From: Pontibacter ummariensis
Lineage (GTDB): Bacteria > Bacteroidota > Bacteroidia > Cytophagales > Hymenobacteraceae
DNA length: 38,428 nt
NCBI RefSeq assembly: GCF_900188175.1
Contig: NZ_FZOQ01000036.1
Location: 1-38,428 of the forward strand
Reading direction: 5' to 3'
Shown: positions 1 through 8,926 of the stretch, one piece after another
Numbering within the stretch: position 1 is the first letter of the stretch
Layout of the letters: every line of letters starts with the position of its first letter
Notes under the pieces: model-generated
Seen by the model: the letters and a program-made list of their open reading frames with translations, nothing else
Told to the model about the DNA's origin: nothing
The model's database searches: none
Program-made: the position numbers and the translations under genes

Positions 1-202
1 TCACTAAGTGCTACCCCAAACTCTGATGATGCCCACATAACCCGCTTGTTTCTTCCAAAACAATGCCCCCTCAAAATCATTCTAATTTTTCCCTATAAGA
101 TGAGACCCCAGGAGGGGATTTTTGCCTGCAGGTAGTGGAATAAAATGCGCAAGCGCAAAAGCCAGTCCCCTCTTACACCATACTCGGGCAGAAAGTACAG
201 CA
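1..202. other. left-edge non-coding stretch
   Basis: No reading frame of convincing composition is visible here on either strand. The only local structure is a short GC dyad (TGCGC-AA-GCGCA) near 144-155. The stretch lies beyond the terminator of the catalase/DsbA pair, so it probably belongs to the spacer before a gene outside the window. Confidence 0.4.
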
Positions 203-240
203 AAAAGGCAGGAGTACTATCAAAGCCACTCCTGCCTTTT
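203..240 (-). terminator. Rho-independent terminator after the catalase/DsbA pair
   Basis: A perfect 13-bp inverted repeat, AAAAGGCAGGAGT at 203-215 and ACTCCTGCCTTTT at 228-240, is separated by a 12-base loop. Read on the minus strand it ends in a T-run, about 40 bases past the stop of the DsbA-family gene. The A/T flanks are symmetrical, so it could also stop transcription coming from the left. Confidence 0.85.
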
Positions 241-279
241 ATAAATCGCTAGATACGTAGAAAGCTCTTTTATTTTAAC

Positions 280-1089
280 TCAGGCAGTACCTCCTGCCTG
301 CATCTCCGGCTTTAACGCCTCTTCTACTTCCTTGTCCAGTGCTCCCCCCCAGAACTGCTTGTAGCTATCTTCGTCGGTGGCGTGCTGCGTCGGCTCCAGT
401 GCAGGGGCTACCTGTTCCAATGCCTGTACCAATACCTCGTAGGGGCGGTAGCCAACGATCAGCACCCCGTTCTGGCCTGACTTTCGGATCGCCAGAGACG
501 GGAAACGGCTGATGTTGTGCATGCGCACGTCTTTCAGGTCTTCTTCAAAGGCCTTAGGGGCAGCGTCTCCGCCAAAGTCCTGCTCAAACGTGCTGTAGTT
601 CAATATCTGTGGCTTCTCTACTGCCAACTGTTTGGCTACCTCTAGCAGCACCTCGCGTTCACCGATGTTGCGTCCGTGCAGCATGATAGCTTCTCTTATC
701 CGCCGCAGGTATTGCTCTGCTGCGATAGGAGATTGCATTTCTGCTGCCTTTACAGCAATGCAGGAAGGGTAAGATGATTTAGGGGGATTCTCGACCCAGA
801 TGCGGTCGTTTAAGGGCATGCCCGACTTGTGCTTTACCTCCATCCAGAGTGGCCCCATCTGCAAGGGCTTGCTGATACTGTTCATCGGATCGTTGTAGGT
901 GTCCCAGTTCGGGATCAGCCCGCCCATGCGGTAACGCCATCTTATTTTGCCGCTGTACTCGTAGCGTAAGCGGCGCCACTGGGGTTCAAAGGCCCAACTC
1001 CAGCAACAAAGAGGGTCGGTAAAGACCTCTATCTCCACCGACCCCGCTTCTTGTATATTCTCTTTTAGCTCGTTTTCTTTATTCGTCAT
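280..1089 (-). CDS. DsbA-family thioredoxin-fold protein with a CxxS site
   Basis: A 269-residue cytoplasmic protein of the DsbA/FrnE/SpxH (YjbH) type. The first strand and active-site helix are visible at residues 18-40, in the run FTDPLCCWSWAFEP. The rest matches the helical insertion and closing strands of the family, including a cis-Pro-like segment RFPSLAIR near residue 193. Positions 28-31 read Cys-Cys-Trp-Ser, so the classical CxxC is replaced by CxxS with an extra adjacent Cys. This argues for a monothiol or adaptor role rather than simple disulfide formation; that is inference. No signal peptide is seen. It starts 15 bases after the manganese catalase stop on the same strand, so the two are probably co-transcribed. 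A DsbA-like fold is well supported; the substrate is unknown. Confidence 0.85.
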   Translation of the reverse strand: MTNKENELKENIQEAGSVEIEVFTDPLCCWSWAFEPQWRRLRYEYSGKIRWRYRMGGLIPNWDTYNDPMNSISKPLQMGPLWMEVKHKSGMPLNDRIWVENPPKSSYPSCIAVKAAEMQSPIAAEQYLRRIREAIMLHGRNIGEREVLLEVAKQLAVEKPQILNYSTFEQDFGGDAAPKAFEEDLKDVRMHNISRFPSLAIRKSGQNGVLIVGYRPYEVLVQALEQVAPALEPTQHATDEDSYKQFWGGALDKEVEEALKPEMQAGGTA

Positions 1090-1104
1090 ATTAGCTTTTT
1101 CTCC

Positions 1105-2052
1105 TTAGATACTGTTCTGCGGATATTCGCACCATTGGTTTTCACCCTTCGGTACGGCTGCTTTGACCATGGCACTGCGTTCTTTACTCATTGTTTTGTT
1201 CATCATATCCACACTCTCCATGGTACGGTCTGTCCCCTTAGGAGGGTGGTTTTTGGTCATACCGTTGGTTTCCACCACGTGCTTGAACGGCTCCTCAATG
1301 TACTGCCAGGTTTCGCCCATTCCCGGGGTCTTGCCCTCATTCCATGGTCCACGTACGTCACCGCCACTAGACATGTTATAATACGCGTTGCTGAAACGCG
1401 GGTCGCCTTGTAGCACGCCTTGTGGGAAGTTTGGTTGGATGGTTTCCAGTGCCGCCTCAAACATCTGGGCGTGTGCCACCTCGCGCGTCATCAGGAAGCG
1501 AAGTGTCTCTTTCACATACGGATCGTCCGTAAACTGCATCAGGTATTCGTACACAATCTTGGCTCTGGATTCCGCGGCTATATCGGTACGAAGGTCCACC
1601 GTAGGGTCGCCGTTGGCATGTATATAAGCTGCTGTCCACGGCACCCCTTGGCTATTTGTTAAGGTAACACCGCCACCACTCAAGCCGAAAAACTGTGGGT
1701 TCATAAAAGCATTGTGGATGAACTCTTCCTTCTTGGCCTTGCCATCCAGCAACTGCATAATTTCGGCCTCCTCGGCAGCGTTCTTCAGTTCCCCGTTGAT
1801 CGGGCCCAGCAACATTTGAATGGTAGCGCCAACAATCTCCAGGTGACTGAACTCCTCTGTGGCAATGTCCATCAGCATGTCATACTTGTCCGGGTATGGC
1901 TGCCGCATGGCAAATGATTGCACAAAATAGTTCATGGCAGCTGCCAGTTCCCCATTGGCGCCTCCAAATTGCTCCAGCAACATGCTGGCAAACGCTGGGT
2001 CCGGCTTGGATACCCGGGCGTTAAACTGTAACTCTTTTACGTGATAGAACAT
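1105..2052 (-). CDS. manganese-containing (non-haem) catalase
   Basis: Dismutates hydrogen peroxide at a dinuclear manganese centre in a four-helix bundle. The 315-residue protein carries the family's metal ligands in the right spacing: Glu35 (GANGELAAAMNYF), Glu67 and His70 (IATEEFSHLEIVG), Glu161 (DIAAESRAKIVYEYL) and His194 (TREVAHAQMFEAAL). The 33-residue gap between the last two equals that in the Lactobacillus plantarum enzyme. The start is preceded by AAAAGGAATAAAC, one of the few clear ribosome-binding sites here. There is no export signal. It is the first gene of a two-gene unit with the DsbA-like protein and is divergent from the fucosidase gene. Residues 230-315 form a C-terminal tail, probably used in subunit contacts. 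Confidence 0.96.
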   Translation of the reverse strand: MFYHVKELQFNARVSKPDPAFASMLLEQFGGANGELAAAMNYFVQSFAMRQPYPDKYDMLMDIATEEFSHLEIVGATIQMLLGPINGELKNAAEEAEIMQLLDGKAKKEEFIHNAFMNPQFFGLSGGGVTLTNSQGVPWTAAYIHANGDPTVDLRTDIAAESRAKIVYEYLMQFTDDPYVKETLRFLMTREVAHAQMFEAALETIQPNFPQGVLQGDPRFSNAYYNMSSGGDVRGPWNEGKTPGMGETWQYIEEPFKHVVETNGMTKNHPPKGTDRTMESVDMMNKTMSKERSAMVKAAVPKGENQWCEYPQNSI

Positions 2053-2434
2053 GTTTATTCCTTTTAGTTATAAAACTTATTATTACTTGACAATCTTAAC
2101 GGCACTGTGTCATTTAGGTAGCAGAGTTGCGGGGCAATTCAGTGTATTAACAACAAAAACAAGCCAAAGGCCGGTTTTTCTTAGTGAGTTTAACAGCCCC
2201 CTACGTTGCGAAACATGCGTATCAAAACGTCAGGGAATTAACTTAAAATGGCAACCATTGTGTTATATCCTTACCCAGGTTAACATGTAGCTGCAGCACA
2301 CAAATACCTTCCAAAGCACTCCAGCAGTGGGATAGTTTAGCAGAACTGTTATCTTAGCTAAAAGAATGCCCTGTCGCTTATAAGGTCACGTAGAAAGCCA
2401 GAGACAGGAGCACAGATCTTGAAAGAGCACCCTT
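2053..2434. promoter_or_regulatory. divergent spacer between catalase and fucosidase genes
   Basis: A 382-base spacer that must hold promoters for both flanking genes. I see no convincing -33/-7 pair in either direction and no strong dyad. An open frame at 2051-2290 (plus) lacks any family resemblance and overlaps the catalase start codon, so I treat it as chance. Confidence 0.4.
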
Positions 2435-4789
2435 ATGTTTTTAGACTTCTCTTTAAGCCGTCCCGTAAAGCGCTACGCCCTGTCACTGGCCAAGCTCACC
2501 CTTTGCCTGGCTATCCTCCTCCCGGCCTATGGCCAAACGCCAACACGACAGCCTGAAGAACTAAAGTTGTGGTACAGCCAGCCGGCCAGGGACTGGAACG
2601 AGGCCTTACCGATTGGCAACGGCCGTCTGGGAGCCATGGTCTTTGGAGGTGCTGCCCAGGAGCACTTGCAACTGAACGAGGAGACGGTTTGGACGGGCAA
2701 ACCCGCTGATTTTGTGAACCCGGCAGCAAAGGCAGCCTTACCCGAGGTCCGTAAACTGCTTTTTGCCGGTAAATACGCCGAGGCCCAGGAACTGGCGCAG
2801 CAGAAGATGATGGGCGACAAGAAGGTGGGCAGCACCTACCAGACACTTGGGGACCTGCACCTGAACATCGACCTGCCGAACCAAAACATAACGAAGTACC
2901 AACGGGAACTGGACCTGGAAAATGCTGTGGCTAAAGTCAGTTTTCGAGCAGGAGATGTATCCTTTCAACGAGAGATGTTCGCCAGTGCCTCGGGGCAGGT
3001 CTTGGCGGTGCGCCTTACGGCGGACAAGCCTGCTGCACAGAGCTTCACGCTACACCTAAGCCGCCCAGGCAACAAAGCGCAACTACAGGTCAGCAACGGC
3101 GAGATTCTGATGAGCGAGCATGTAGGAGACGGTGTGGGCGTAAAAATGGTGGCACGCCTGAAAGTACTGAATGAAGGGGGCACTGTTCAGGTAAGCGGTG
3201 ACAGTATACAGGTAAAGGGCGCTGATGCCGTAACCCTGCTCTTGGCTGCCGCCACCGACTATAGAGGAAAAGATCCGCTGGCCCTTTCGGGAATGCAGCT
3301 TAGTGCTGCGGCACAGAAGCCTTACGCAGAACTCCGGCAAGCTCACGTAGCCGATTACAAGCAATACTTCGACCGCGTTAGCCTGGACCTCGGAACGACC
3401 GATGCGGTCTACTTCCCTACTGACGCCCGCCTGGTGGCCATGCAGAAAGGCAATGTGGACCCAGCCCTGGTAAAACTCTACTACCAGTATGGCCGCTACC
3501 TGCTCATCAGCAGTTCCCGCCCCGGCAGCTTGCCCGCTAACTTGCAAGGCATCTGGGCTGACGGCCTTACCCCACCCTGGAGCGCCGACTATCACATCAA
3601 CATCAACATCCAGATGAACTACTGGCCGGCAGAGGTCACCAACCTCACAGAAATGCACATGCCCTTCCTGACCTTCCTGGATGAGTTGCGGCCCGATGCC
3701 CGTAAAACAGCCCGCGACATGTATGGGCTGAAAGGAACGGTTGCCCACTTTACCACCGATCCCTGGCATTTCACAGAGCCCTATGGCCAGACGCAGTGGG
3801 CCATGTGGCCGATGGGCATGGCCTGGAGCGCACAGCACCTGTGGGAGCACTACCTCTTTACCGAAGACAAGGAATACCTGAAAGCGTTAGCTTACCCGGT
3901 GATGAAAGAAACTGCGGAGTTCACGGTTAACTGGCTGGTGAAGGACCCCAAAACGGGTTACCTGGTGTCCGGCCCCTCCATCTCCCCTGAGAACACCTTT
4001 AAAACAGCAGACGGCAAAATAGCTACCATGGTGATGGGCCCGACAATGGACCACATGATCATTCGCGACCTGTTGGGCAATACGATTGCAGCCAGCGAGA
4101 AACTGGGCAAAGACGCCGCTTTCCGCAAACGCCTGCAGAAGATCTTGACCCAGCTGGCTCCTACCGAAATTGGCAGTGACGGGCGCATTATGGAGTGGAC
4201 GGAGGAATTTGAGGAGCCGGAGCCAGGGCACCGTCACATCTCGCACCTCTATGGCTTGCATCCGGGCAGGCAGATTACCAAGCAGCAAAACCCGGAACTC
4301 CTGGAGGCCGCCCGCAAGACCATCGACTACAGACTGGCGCACGGCGGCGGCCACACAGGCTGGAGCCGTGCCTGGATCATCAACTTCTTTGCTCGCCTAC
4401 AGGACAGCGAAGCCGCTTATGAGAACCTGCTTGCCTTATTGCGCAAGTCCACCCTGCCTAATTTGTTTGACACGCACCCGCCTTTCCAGATAGACGGTAA
4501 CTTCGGGGCCACTGCCGGTATTACCGAGATGCTGCTGCAGAGCCACGCAGGTGAGGTGGAAGTGCTGCCTGCCCTACCGGCTGCCTGGCCACAAGGATAC
4601 ATCCATGGCCTGGTAGCCCGTGGCGGCTTTGAGATAGACCTGAACTGGGAAAAAGGGCAGTTAAAGCAGGTGAAAGTCCTTTCCAGGTTAGGGAATCCTT
4701 TGCAGTTGCGTTATGGCGATAAAGTTATCTCCCTTAAGACGCAACAGGGTAACACTTACGTTTTAGATAAAGACCTGCAACAACTGTAG
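2435..4789 (+). CDS. secreted GH95 alpha-L-fucosidase
   Basis: A 784-residue glycoside hydrolase of family 95, which removes alpha-1,2-linked L-fucose (some members act on alpha-L-galactose) by inversion. Residues 1-33 form a signal peptide with cleavage expected after AYG. The N-terminal beta domain starts with LKLWYSQPARDWNEALPIGNGRLGAMVFGG, split here as LKLWYSQPARDWNEAL then PIGNGRLGAMVFGG. The catalytic (alpha/alpha)6 barrel holds the Asn-rich HININIQMNYW at 387-397, Glu587 in IMEWTEEF (expected general acid) and Asp687 in FQIDGNFG (expected base partner). Length is normal. An SGNH esterase follows 112 bases downstream on the same strand, suggesting that acetylated, fucosylated glycans are attacked together. 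Exact linkage preference cannot be read from sequence. Confidence 0.95.
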   Translation: MFLDFSLSRPVKRYALSLAKLTLCLAILLPAYGQTPTRQPEELKLWYSQPARDWNEALPIGNGRLGAMVFGGAAQEHLQLNEETVWTGKPADFVNPAAKAALPEVRKLLFAGKYAEAQELAQQKMMGDKKVGSTYQTLGDLHLNIDLPNQNITKYQRELDLENAVAKVSFRAGDVSFQREMFASASGQVLAVRLTADKPAAQSFTLHLSRPGNKAQLQVSNGEILMSEHVGDGVGVKMVARLKVLNEGGTVQVSGDSIQVKGADAVTLLLAAATDYRGKDPLALSGMQLSAAAQKPYAELRQAHVADYKQYFDRVSLDLGTTDAVYFPTDARLVAMQKGNVDPALVKLYYQYGRYLLISSSRPGSLPANLQGIWADGLTPPWSADYHININIQMNYWPAEVTNLTEMHMPFLTFLDELRPDARKTARDMYGLKGTVAHFTTDPWHFTEPYGQTQWAMWPMGMAWSAQHLWEHYLFTEDKEYLKALAYPVMKETAEFTVNWLVKDPKTGYLVSGPSISPENTFKTADGKIATMVMGPTMDHMIIRDLLGNTIAASEKLGKDAAFRKRLQKILTQLAPTEIGSDGRIMEWTEEFEEPEPGHRHISHLYGLHPGRQITKQQNPELLEAARKTIDYRLAHGGGHTGWSRAWIINFFARLQDSEAAYENLLALLRKSTLPNLFDTHPPFQIDGNFGATAGITEMLLQSHAGEVEVLPALPAAWPQGYIHGLVARGGFEIDLNWEKGQLKQVKVLSRLGNPLQLRYGDKVISLKTQQGNTYVLDKDLQQL

Positions 4790-4901
4790 CCATGCCAGAA
4801 CAAGAAACGCGCAGGGCCTGCAGGTAATCCAAAACAAAGCAAAAGAGTATACACAAGCTATTTAAGCTTATCAGATCTTCAAAAATCAGTAAATTAAACC
4901 C

Positions 4902-6029
4902 ATGAGAACAAGAAAGCTTCCGCTCCTTTACCTGCTCTTAGCCATGCTAGCTCTGGTAAGTTGGAAAGTACAAAGCAGCAGGTTTATCGATTTCAACAAC
5001 AAGCGGATTGCTTATATGGGACGCGTGGGCATGGAACACCCGGAAGCGGCGACTTTCTACTGGTCGGGCACATCGGCTAAACTAAACTTTGAGGGTACCG
5101 CCGTAAAAGCCCTGCTAAAAGACGAAACCGGCGATAACTACTACAATGTGATCCTGGACCAGGACAGCATCATGCTGTTAAGGCCGGACACCACGCTGCG
5201 CTATTATGACCTGGCGAAAAACTTGCCGGAAGGGAAGCACACCATCGAACTTTTTAAGCGCACGGAGTACGACAGAGGCAAGACCCTTTTCTATGGTTTC
5301 TTATTAGGTGACAAAACAAAGGCCCTGTCAGCACCTGCGGACAAAAAGAAAAGGATAGAGTTCTATGGCAACTCCATAACAGCAGGCTATGCCGTAGAAG
5401 ATTACTCTGGCCAGGACTCTCCGGACAGCACCTATACGAACAACTACCTGAGTTACGCAGCCCTCACGGCCCGGCACTACGACGCAGACTATACCAGCAT
5501 CAACAAAAGCGGCATCGGCATTCTGGTGAGCTGGTTCCCTTACACCATGCCCGAGGTTTACGACCGCCTCGACCCTACAGACCCCAGCAGCAAGTGGGAC
5601 TTCTCCAGCAAAAAGAAACCGGATGTGGTGGTCATTAACCTGCTGCAGAATGATTCCTGGCTCGTGAACAGGCCGGAGCACGCAGAGTTTAAACGGGTGT
5701 TCAAAGGCACTCCTCCCAGCGAAAAGCAAATTATAGATGCATACAGCGGCTTTGTACAGTCTGTCCGCGACAAGTACCCCAAAGCCCACATCATCACCAT
5801 GCTAGGCAACATGGACATTACCCGGGAAGGCTCTCCCTGGCCGGGCTACGTCCAGAAAGCCGTAGACAAGTTAAAGGACGATAAGATCTATACCCTCTTT
5901 GTACCTTATAAGAACACGCCCGGTCACCCGAACATAGAGGAACAGCAGGTAATGGCGGATTCGCTCATTCAGTTTATTGATGCGAACGTTGATTGGGATG
6001 ATAAGAAAGCGGCGAAGCGGATAAATTAA
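4902..6029 (+). CDS. secreted SGNH/GDSL esterase, CE2-like
   Basis: A 375-residue exported esterase, probably removing acetyl groups from sugars. After a hydrophobic leader (residues 6-25), an N-terminal jelly-roll domain (about 27-145) resembles that of carbohydrate esterase family 2. The SGNH catalytic domain begins with IEFYGNSITAGY, where Ser158 is the nucleophile. A block III-like segment, VVVINLLQNDSW, supplies the oxyanion Asn. GHPN near the C-terminus supplies His342; no Asp is found in the usual DxxH position, as in CE2 enzymes that work with a Ser-His dyad. It follows the GH95 fucosidase and is likely expressed with it, deacetylating the same glycan. The actual substrate is inferred from context only. 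Confidence 0.9.
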   Translation: MRTRKLPLLYLLLAMLALVSWKVQSSRFIDFNNKRIAYMGRVGMEHPEAATFYWSGTSAKLNFEGTAVKALLKDETGDNYYNVILDQDSIMLLRPDTTLRYYDLAKNLPEGKHTIELFKRTEYDRGKTLFYGFLLGDKTKALSAPADKKKRIEFYGNSITAGYAVEDYSGQDSPDSTYTNNYLSYAALTARHYDADYTSINKSGIGILVSWFPYTMPEVYDRLDPTDPSSKWDFSSKKKPDVVVINLLQNDSWLVNRPEHAEFKRVFKGTPPSEKQIIDAYSGFVQSVRDKYPKAHIITMLGNMDITREGSPWPGYVQKAVDKLKDDKIYTLFVPYKNTPGHPNIEEQQVMADSLIQFIDANVDWDDKKAAKRIN

Positions 6030-6112
6030 AAGCTAACCAGCTCAAGCGGTTCTATAACTTGTGCTAAGACCAGAGTGCCTCCCTAAAAAGACGGTCTCCT
6101 TGCAAACAGATA

Positions 6113-6139
6113 GGAACCGGCACCATAAGCACCGGCTCC
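6113..6139. terminator. weak hairpin between convergent genes
   Basis: GGAACCGG (6113-6120) and CCGGCTCC (6132-6139) pair with one mismatch around an 11-base loop. It sits between the stops of the esterase (plus) and receptor (minus) genes, where a terminator is expected. No T-run follows in either direction. Confidence 0.3.
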
Positions 6140-6174
6140 CTGCATTTAAACTGTAGGTTTAAGGGAACGGAACA

Positions 6175-8601
6175 TTAACTGCCTCCTGCGCGATTCACCT
6201 CATCCAGATTCACGTTTCGTTTTTTCGTATCAACTTTCTCGCCTTTATTAAAACGGTAGCGAAGATTGAAGCGGAAGCTCTGTGTGCCCTGGTACTGTTC
6301 TGCGCTGATGGCGTAGCCTTCTACCTGTGTTACTCCCTCTATCTTTTTGCTACGGAAAATGTCAGTCACATTCAGGCTCAGGTCCAGTTTGTCGCTTAGG
6401 AAAGAGCGCTTCAGTCCGGCATCCACCCACCAGTTACTGTGCAACTCATACAAGCCATAGGCTACAGGTCCACGGTATCCGGCGTTAACTTCCATGCGCA
6501 CACCTGCCGGCAGTTGCACGTTGTGGTTCGACTGCGCGATAAACGTTGCCTGCTCGTTCTTCAGCACCTGGTCGCCTCTTCTCTGGGCAAAATCCTGGTA
6601 AAGCACCGTTGCGCTGTTGTTCATTTCCCATCTGGCAGATACCCGTACCGGGGCCACTAATGTAGCACTCGCACTCTGCATGTCGTCCACATTCTGCTGT
6701 TGAAACAAGGTTACCTCGTCTGACGATGTTTTGGCAGGAACCTCTATGATATAATCCTTGGTAACCGCATAATCCAATACCATGTTGTAGCGCTGCTGCA
6801 GCGTTTGGGTAACGGTAAACGAGTGGGTGTACTGCGGCTTCAGACCCGGGTTGCCCAGCACCACAGAGTACGGGTCCAGGTAAAACACAAAAGGATTAAG
6901 GGCACTATACCTTGGCCGGCTGATGCGGCGGCTGTAGCTGTAGCTTATCTGGTAGTTCTCGTTAACGTTTTGCTGCAGGAAAAGGCTTGGAAACAGGTCC
7001 AGGTATGATTTCTTGGTGCGCTCATCCAGCGTTTCTGATTTACCGTTCGTAATGGTCTGCTCGGCACGCAGGCCTCCTTGCAGATTCCATTTGTCGCTCA
7101 GGCTGGCAGAGAAGTTTGCGTAAGCTGCGTAGATATTCTCTTTGTAGATAAAGTGATTGCTTCTGCTGTTATCTAGTACTTTCTTACCGTCTGTCGATTG
7201 GTAAAACTTTAGTTCGTTGTCAGACACCACACGGCTGGCCTTGGCTCCTAGCTCCAGCTTACGGCCTTTGCCAAGCGGCTTAGTAAAATCTGCTCTGGCA
7301 GCATAGATATCATAATTGCTTGGGTTCTCTGTTGTAAGCAAGTCTATCATAACAGGTGAGTTATTGCCAAGGCTGTCATACTTGTTCAAAAAGCGCGACT
7401 CGTCCTTGCTAGCCAGTCTAACGTAGTCCAGGTCTGCTGAAAGAGTTGTACCCAATGAGTCAAGCCTTCCCAGGTAGTGCAGGTTAAAAGTGGTGTTGTC
7501 GTACTCTGTCTCAGCGTGGTTGTCTGCCTTTATATACAAGTCATTTTCCGGCTGGCTGCCGCGCAGGTAGGCGTTTGTGTTGATCCTGCCTTCGGTGTTG
7601 TAAAAGGAGGCGTTTGCCAGAAAACCCACGCTGTGCTTGCTGTTCAGGGAGTAGTCGGTACCAAAGCGCAAGGCTGGAATAAAGCGGGTGCCTTTCTCCA
7701 CCACATACTGACTAAGTTTTAGCCCTTGCTTCTCCAGGTAAATGCGCTGCATGTCGTTTGTTCTATAGTTGGTGCGCTCTGCCACATCCAGGTTCACAAA
7801 GGAACTCCACTTGCCCTGCTTGTAGTTCAGGTCTGTGCCGGCTGTATAGCCATGAAGTTCGCTGTACTGGTACCCGGCATGCACGCTCCCGTTCATGCCG
7901 CCGGCGGTGTTCTTCTTCAGGTTGATATTGATAATACCAGAGGCTCCCTCTGCTTCATACTTGGCTGAAGGGTTGGTAACAATCTCCAGGTCTTTCATAT
8001 TATCGGCTGACATGCTCTGCAGCAGGTTCTGCAGCTCCTTGCCCGTCAGGTAGGCTTTTCTGCCGTCGATCATGATCTGCACACCAGCTTTACCGTTCAG
8101 CTTGATATTGCCATCTTGGTCCACCCATACTCCCGGCGACTTTGTAAGCACCTCAAACGCAGTTGCACCCGCAGCCATCGCCGTCCCCTCTACGTTCACA
8201 ACCATTTTGTCGGCATGCGAAATTACTGTGGGACGCATTGCCTGCACGGTTACCTCACGCAGCATTTTCGCGTCTTCACTTAAGGAAAACGTCCCAAAAT
8301 CCTTACTGAAGTTGCTGCTCGTTACATCGAACGGAGCCGTTTCGGTGGAAGTATAGCCTACCATACTTAGTTTAAGTTTATACTTGCCGGCGACTGGCGT
8401 TACGATCTGGAAACCTCCCTCCATATCGGCAATCGTACCGGTCATGACGGCCTCGTCTGATGCTTTCAGCACCGCTACATTCACAAATCCTAGTGGCTGG
8501 CCCTGCCCATCCTTTACCGCACCCGAAAGTATACCTTGCGCTATTGCCTCATGGCTTAGCACGGAGAGAGTCAGGATAATCAGGAATAAAAATCTTTTCA
8601 T
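6175..8601 (-). CDS. TonB-dependent-type outer-membrane receptor (copy 1)
   Basis: An 808-residue outer-membrane protein of the Bacteroidota receptor class. It has a signal peptide (residues 1-21, ending AIAQ), a carboxypeptidase-regulatory-like beta-sandwich domain (about 22-112), a plug domain (about 113-230, with VFEVLTKSPGV-like and ASGIININLKK motifs), and a beta-barrel to the C-terminus of the type found in outer-membrane beta-barrel family 3. No SusD partner is next to it, so it is not a SusCD glycan importer. A LytS kinase and LytTR regulator are divergent from it across a 325-base spacer. A similar receptor at 29159-31687 has the same kind of neighbours. The ligand is unknown; the nearby fucosidase and esterase face it tail to tail and may or may not be linked. 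Confidence 0.9.
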   Translation of the reverse strand: MKRFLFLIILTLSVLSHEAIAQGILSGAVKDGQGQPLGFVNVAVLKASDEAVMTGTIADMEGGFQIVTPVAGKYKLKLSMVGYTSTETAPFDVTSSNFSKDFGTFSLSEDAKMLREVTVQAMRPTVISHADKMVVNVEGTAMAAGATAFEVLTKSPGVWVDQDGNIKLNGKAGVQIMIDGRKAYLTGKELQNLLQSMSADNMKDLEIVTNPSAKYEAEGASGIININLKKNTAGGMNGSVHAGYQYSELHGYTAGTDLNYKQGKWSSFVNLDVAERTNYRTNDMQRIYLEKQGLKLSQYVVEKGTRFIPALRFGTDYSLNSKHSVGFLANASFYNTEGRINTNAYLRGSQPENDLYIKADNHAETEYDNTTFNLHYLGRLDSLGTTLSADLDYVRLASKDESRFLNKYDSLGNNSPVMIDLLTTENPSNYDIYAARADFTKPLGKGRKLELGAKASRVVSDNELKFYQSTDGKKVLDNSRSNHFIYKENIYAAYANFSASLSDKWNLQGGLRAEQTITNGKSETLDERTKKSYLDLFPSLFLQQNVNENYQISYSYSRRISRPRYSALNPFVFYLDPYSVVLGNPGLKPQYTHSFTVTQTLQQRYNMVLDYAVTKDYIIEVPAKTSSDEVTLFQQQNVDDMQSASATLVAPVRVSARWEMNNSATVLYQDFAQRRGDQVLKNEQATFIAQSNHNVQLPAGVRMEVNAGYRGPVAYGLYELHSNWWVDAGLKRSFLSDKLDLSLNVTDIFRSKKIEGVTQVEGYAISAEQYQGTQSFRFNLRYRFNKGEKVDTKKRNVNLDEVNRAGGS

Positions 8602-8926
8602 AGTCTTATAAATTAAGTTTTACATTTAGTTAGCTCACAGCTCTTTGGCCGAGGTGTGACAAAGATGTGAGGTATATTCTGACTATGAAATCTGATTCTT
8701 ATGAAGCGGGACCTGAGTAGCGTGAAACCGGATATGAGGCAAATGAAATGGAAAGCCTACGGGATGAAAACTGACGTTCAAGGTATAAAGCAGGAACCGC
8801 AGAAAAGGCAGGGTTGCAGTCCTAAACTGCCATAAGCTTGTTTCTTCCAATTAATATGGGTTAATTTCGATAAAATGATGTATTGAAACTCCCACCCAAC
8901 CACAGCAGATTTCAGGCAGATGCACG
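8602..8926. promoter_or_regulatory. divergent promoter region, receptor 1 / LytS kinase
   Basis: A 325-base spacer between two start codons. On the plus strand TTG (8838-8840), 21 bases, then TAATTTCG (8862-8869) roughly fits the Bacteroidota -33/-7 promoter and would serve the kinase. On the minus strand CATCTTTG (8667-8660) resembles the -7 element TAnnTTTG about 60 bases before the receptor start, but without a good -33 box. Both are weak matches. No direct-repeat LytTR boxes stood out by eye. Confidence 0.35.

Noticed and set aside
2051..2290. 79-codon plus-strand frame in the catalase/fucosidase spacer
   Set aside because: It overlaps the catalase start codon, has no family resemblance and no ribosome-binding site; most likely chance.
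3083..3850. 255-codon minus-strand frame inside the fucosidase gene
   Set aside because: It is antisense to a well-supported GH95 gene in a GC-rich region where long shadow frames are expected.
6175..8601. SusC-type glycan importer linked to the fucosidase
   Set aside because: No SusD gene is adjacent and the barrel resembles the family-3 type; orientation is convergent with the glycan enzymes.
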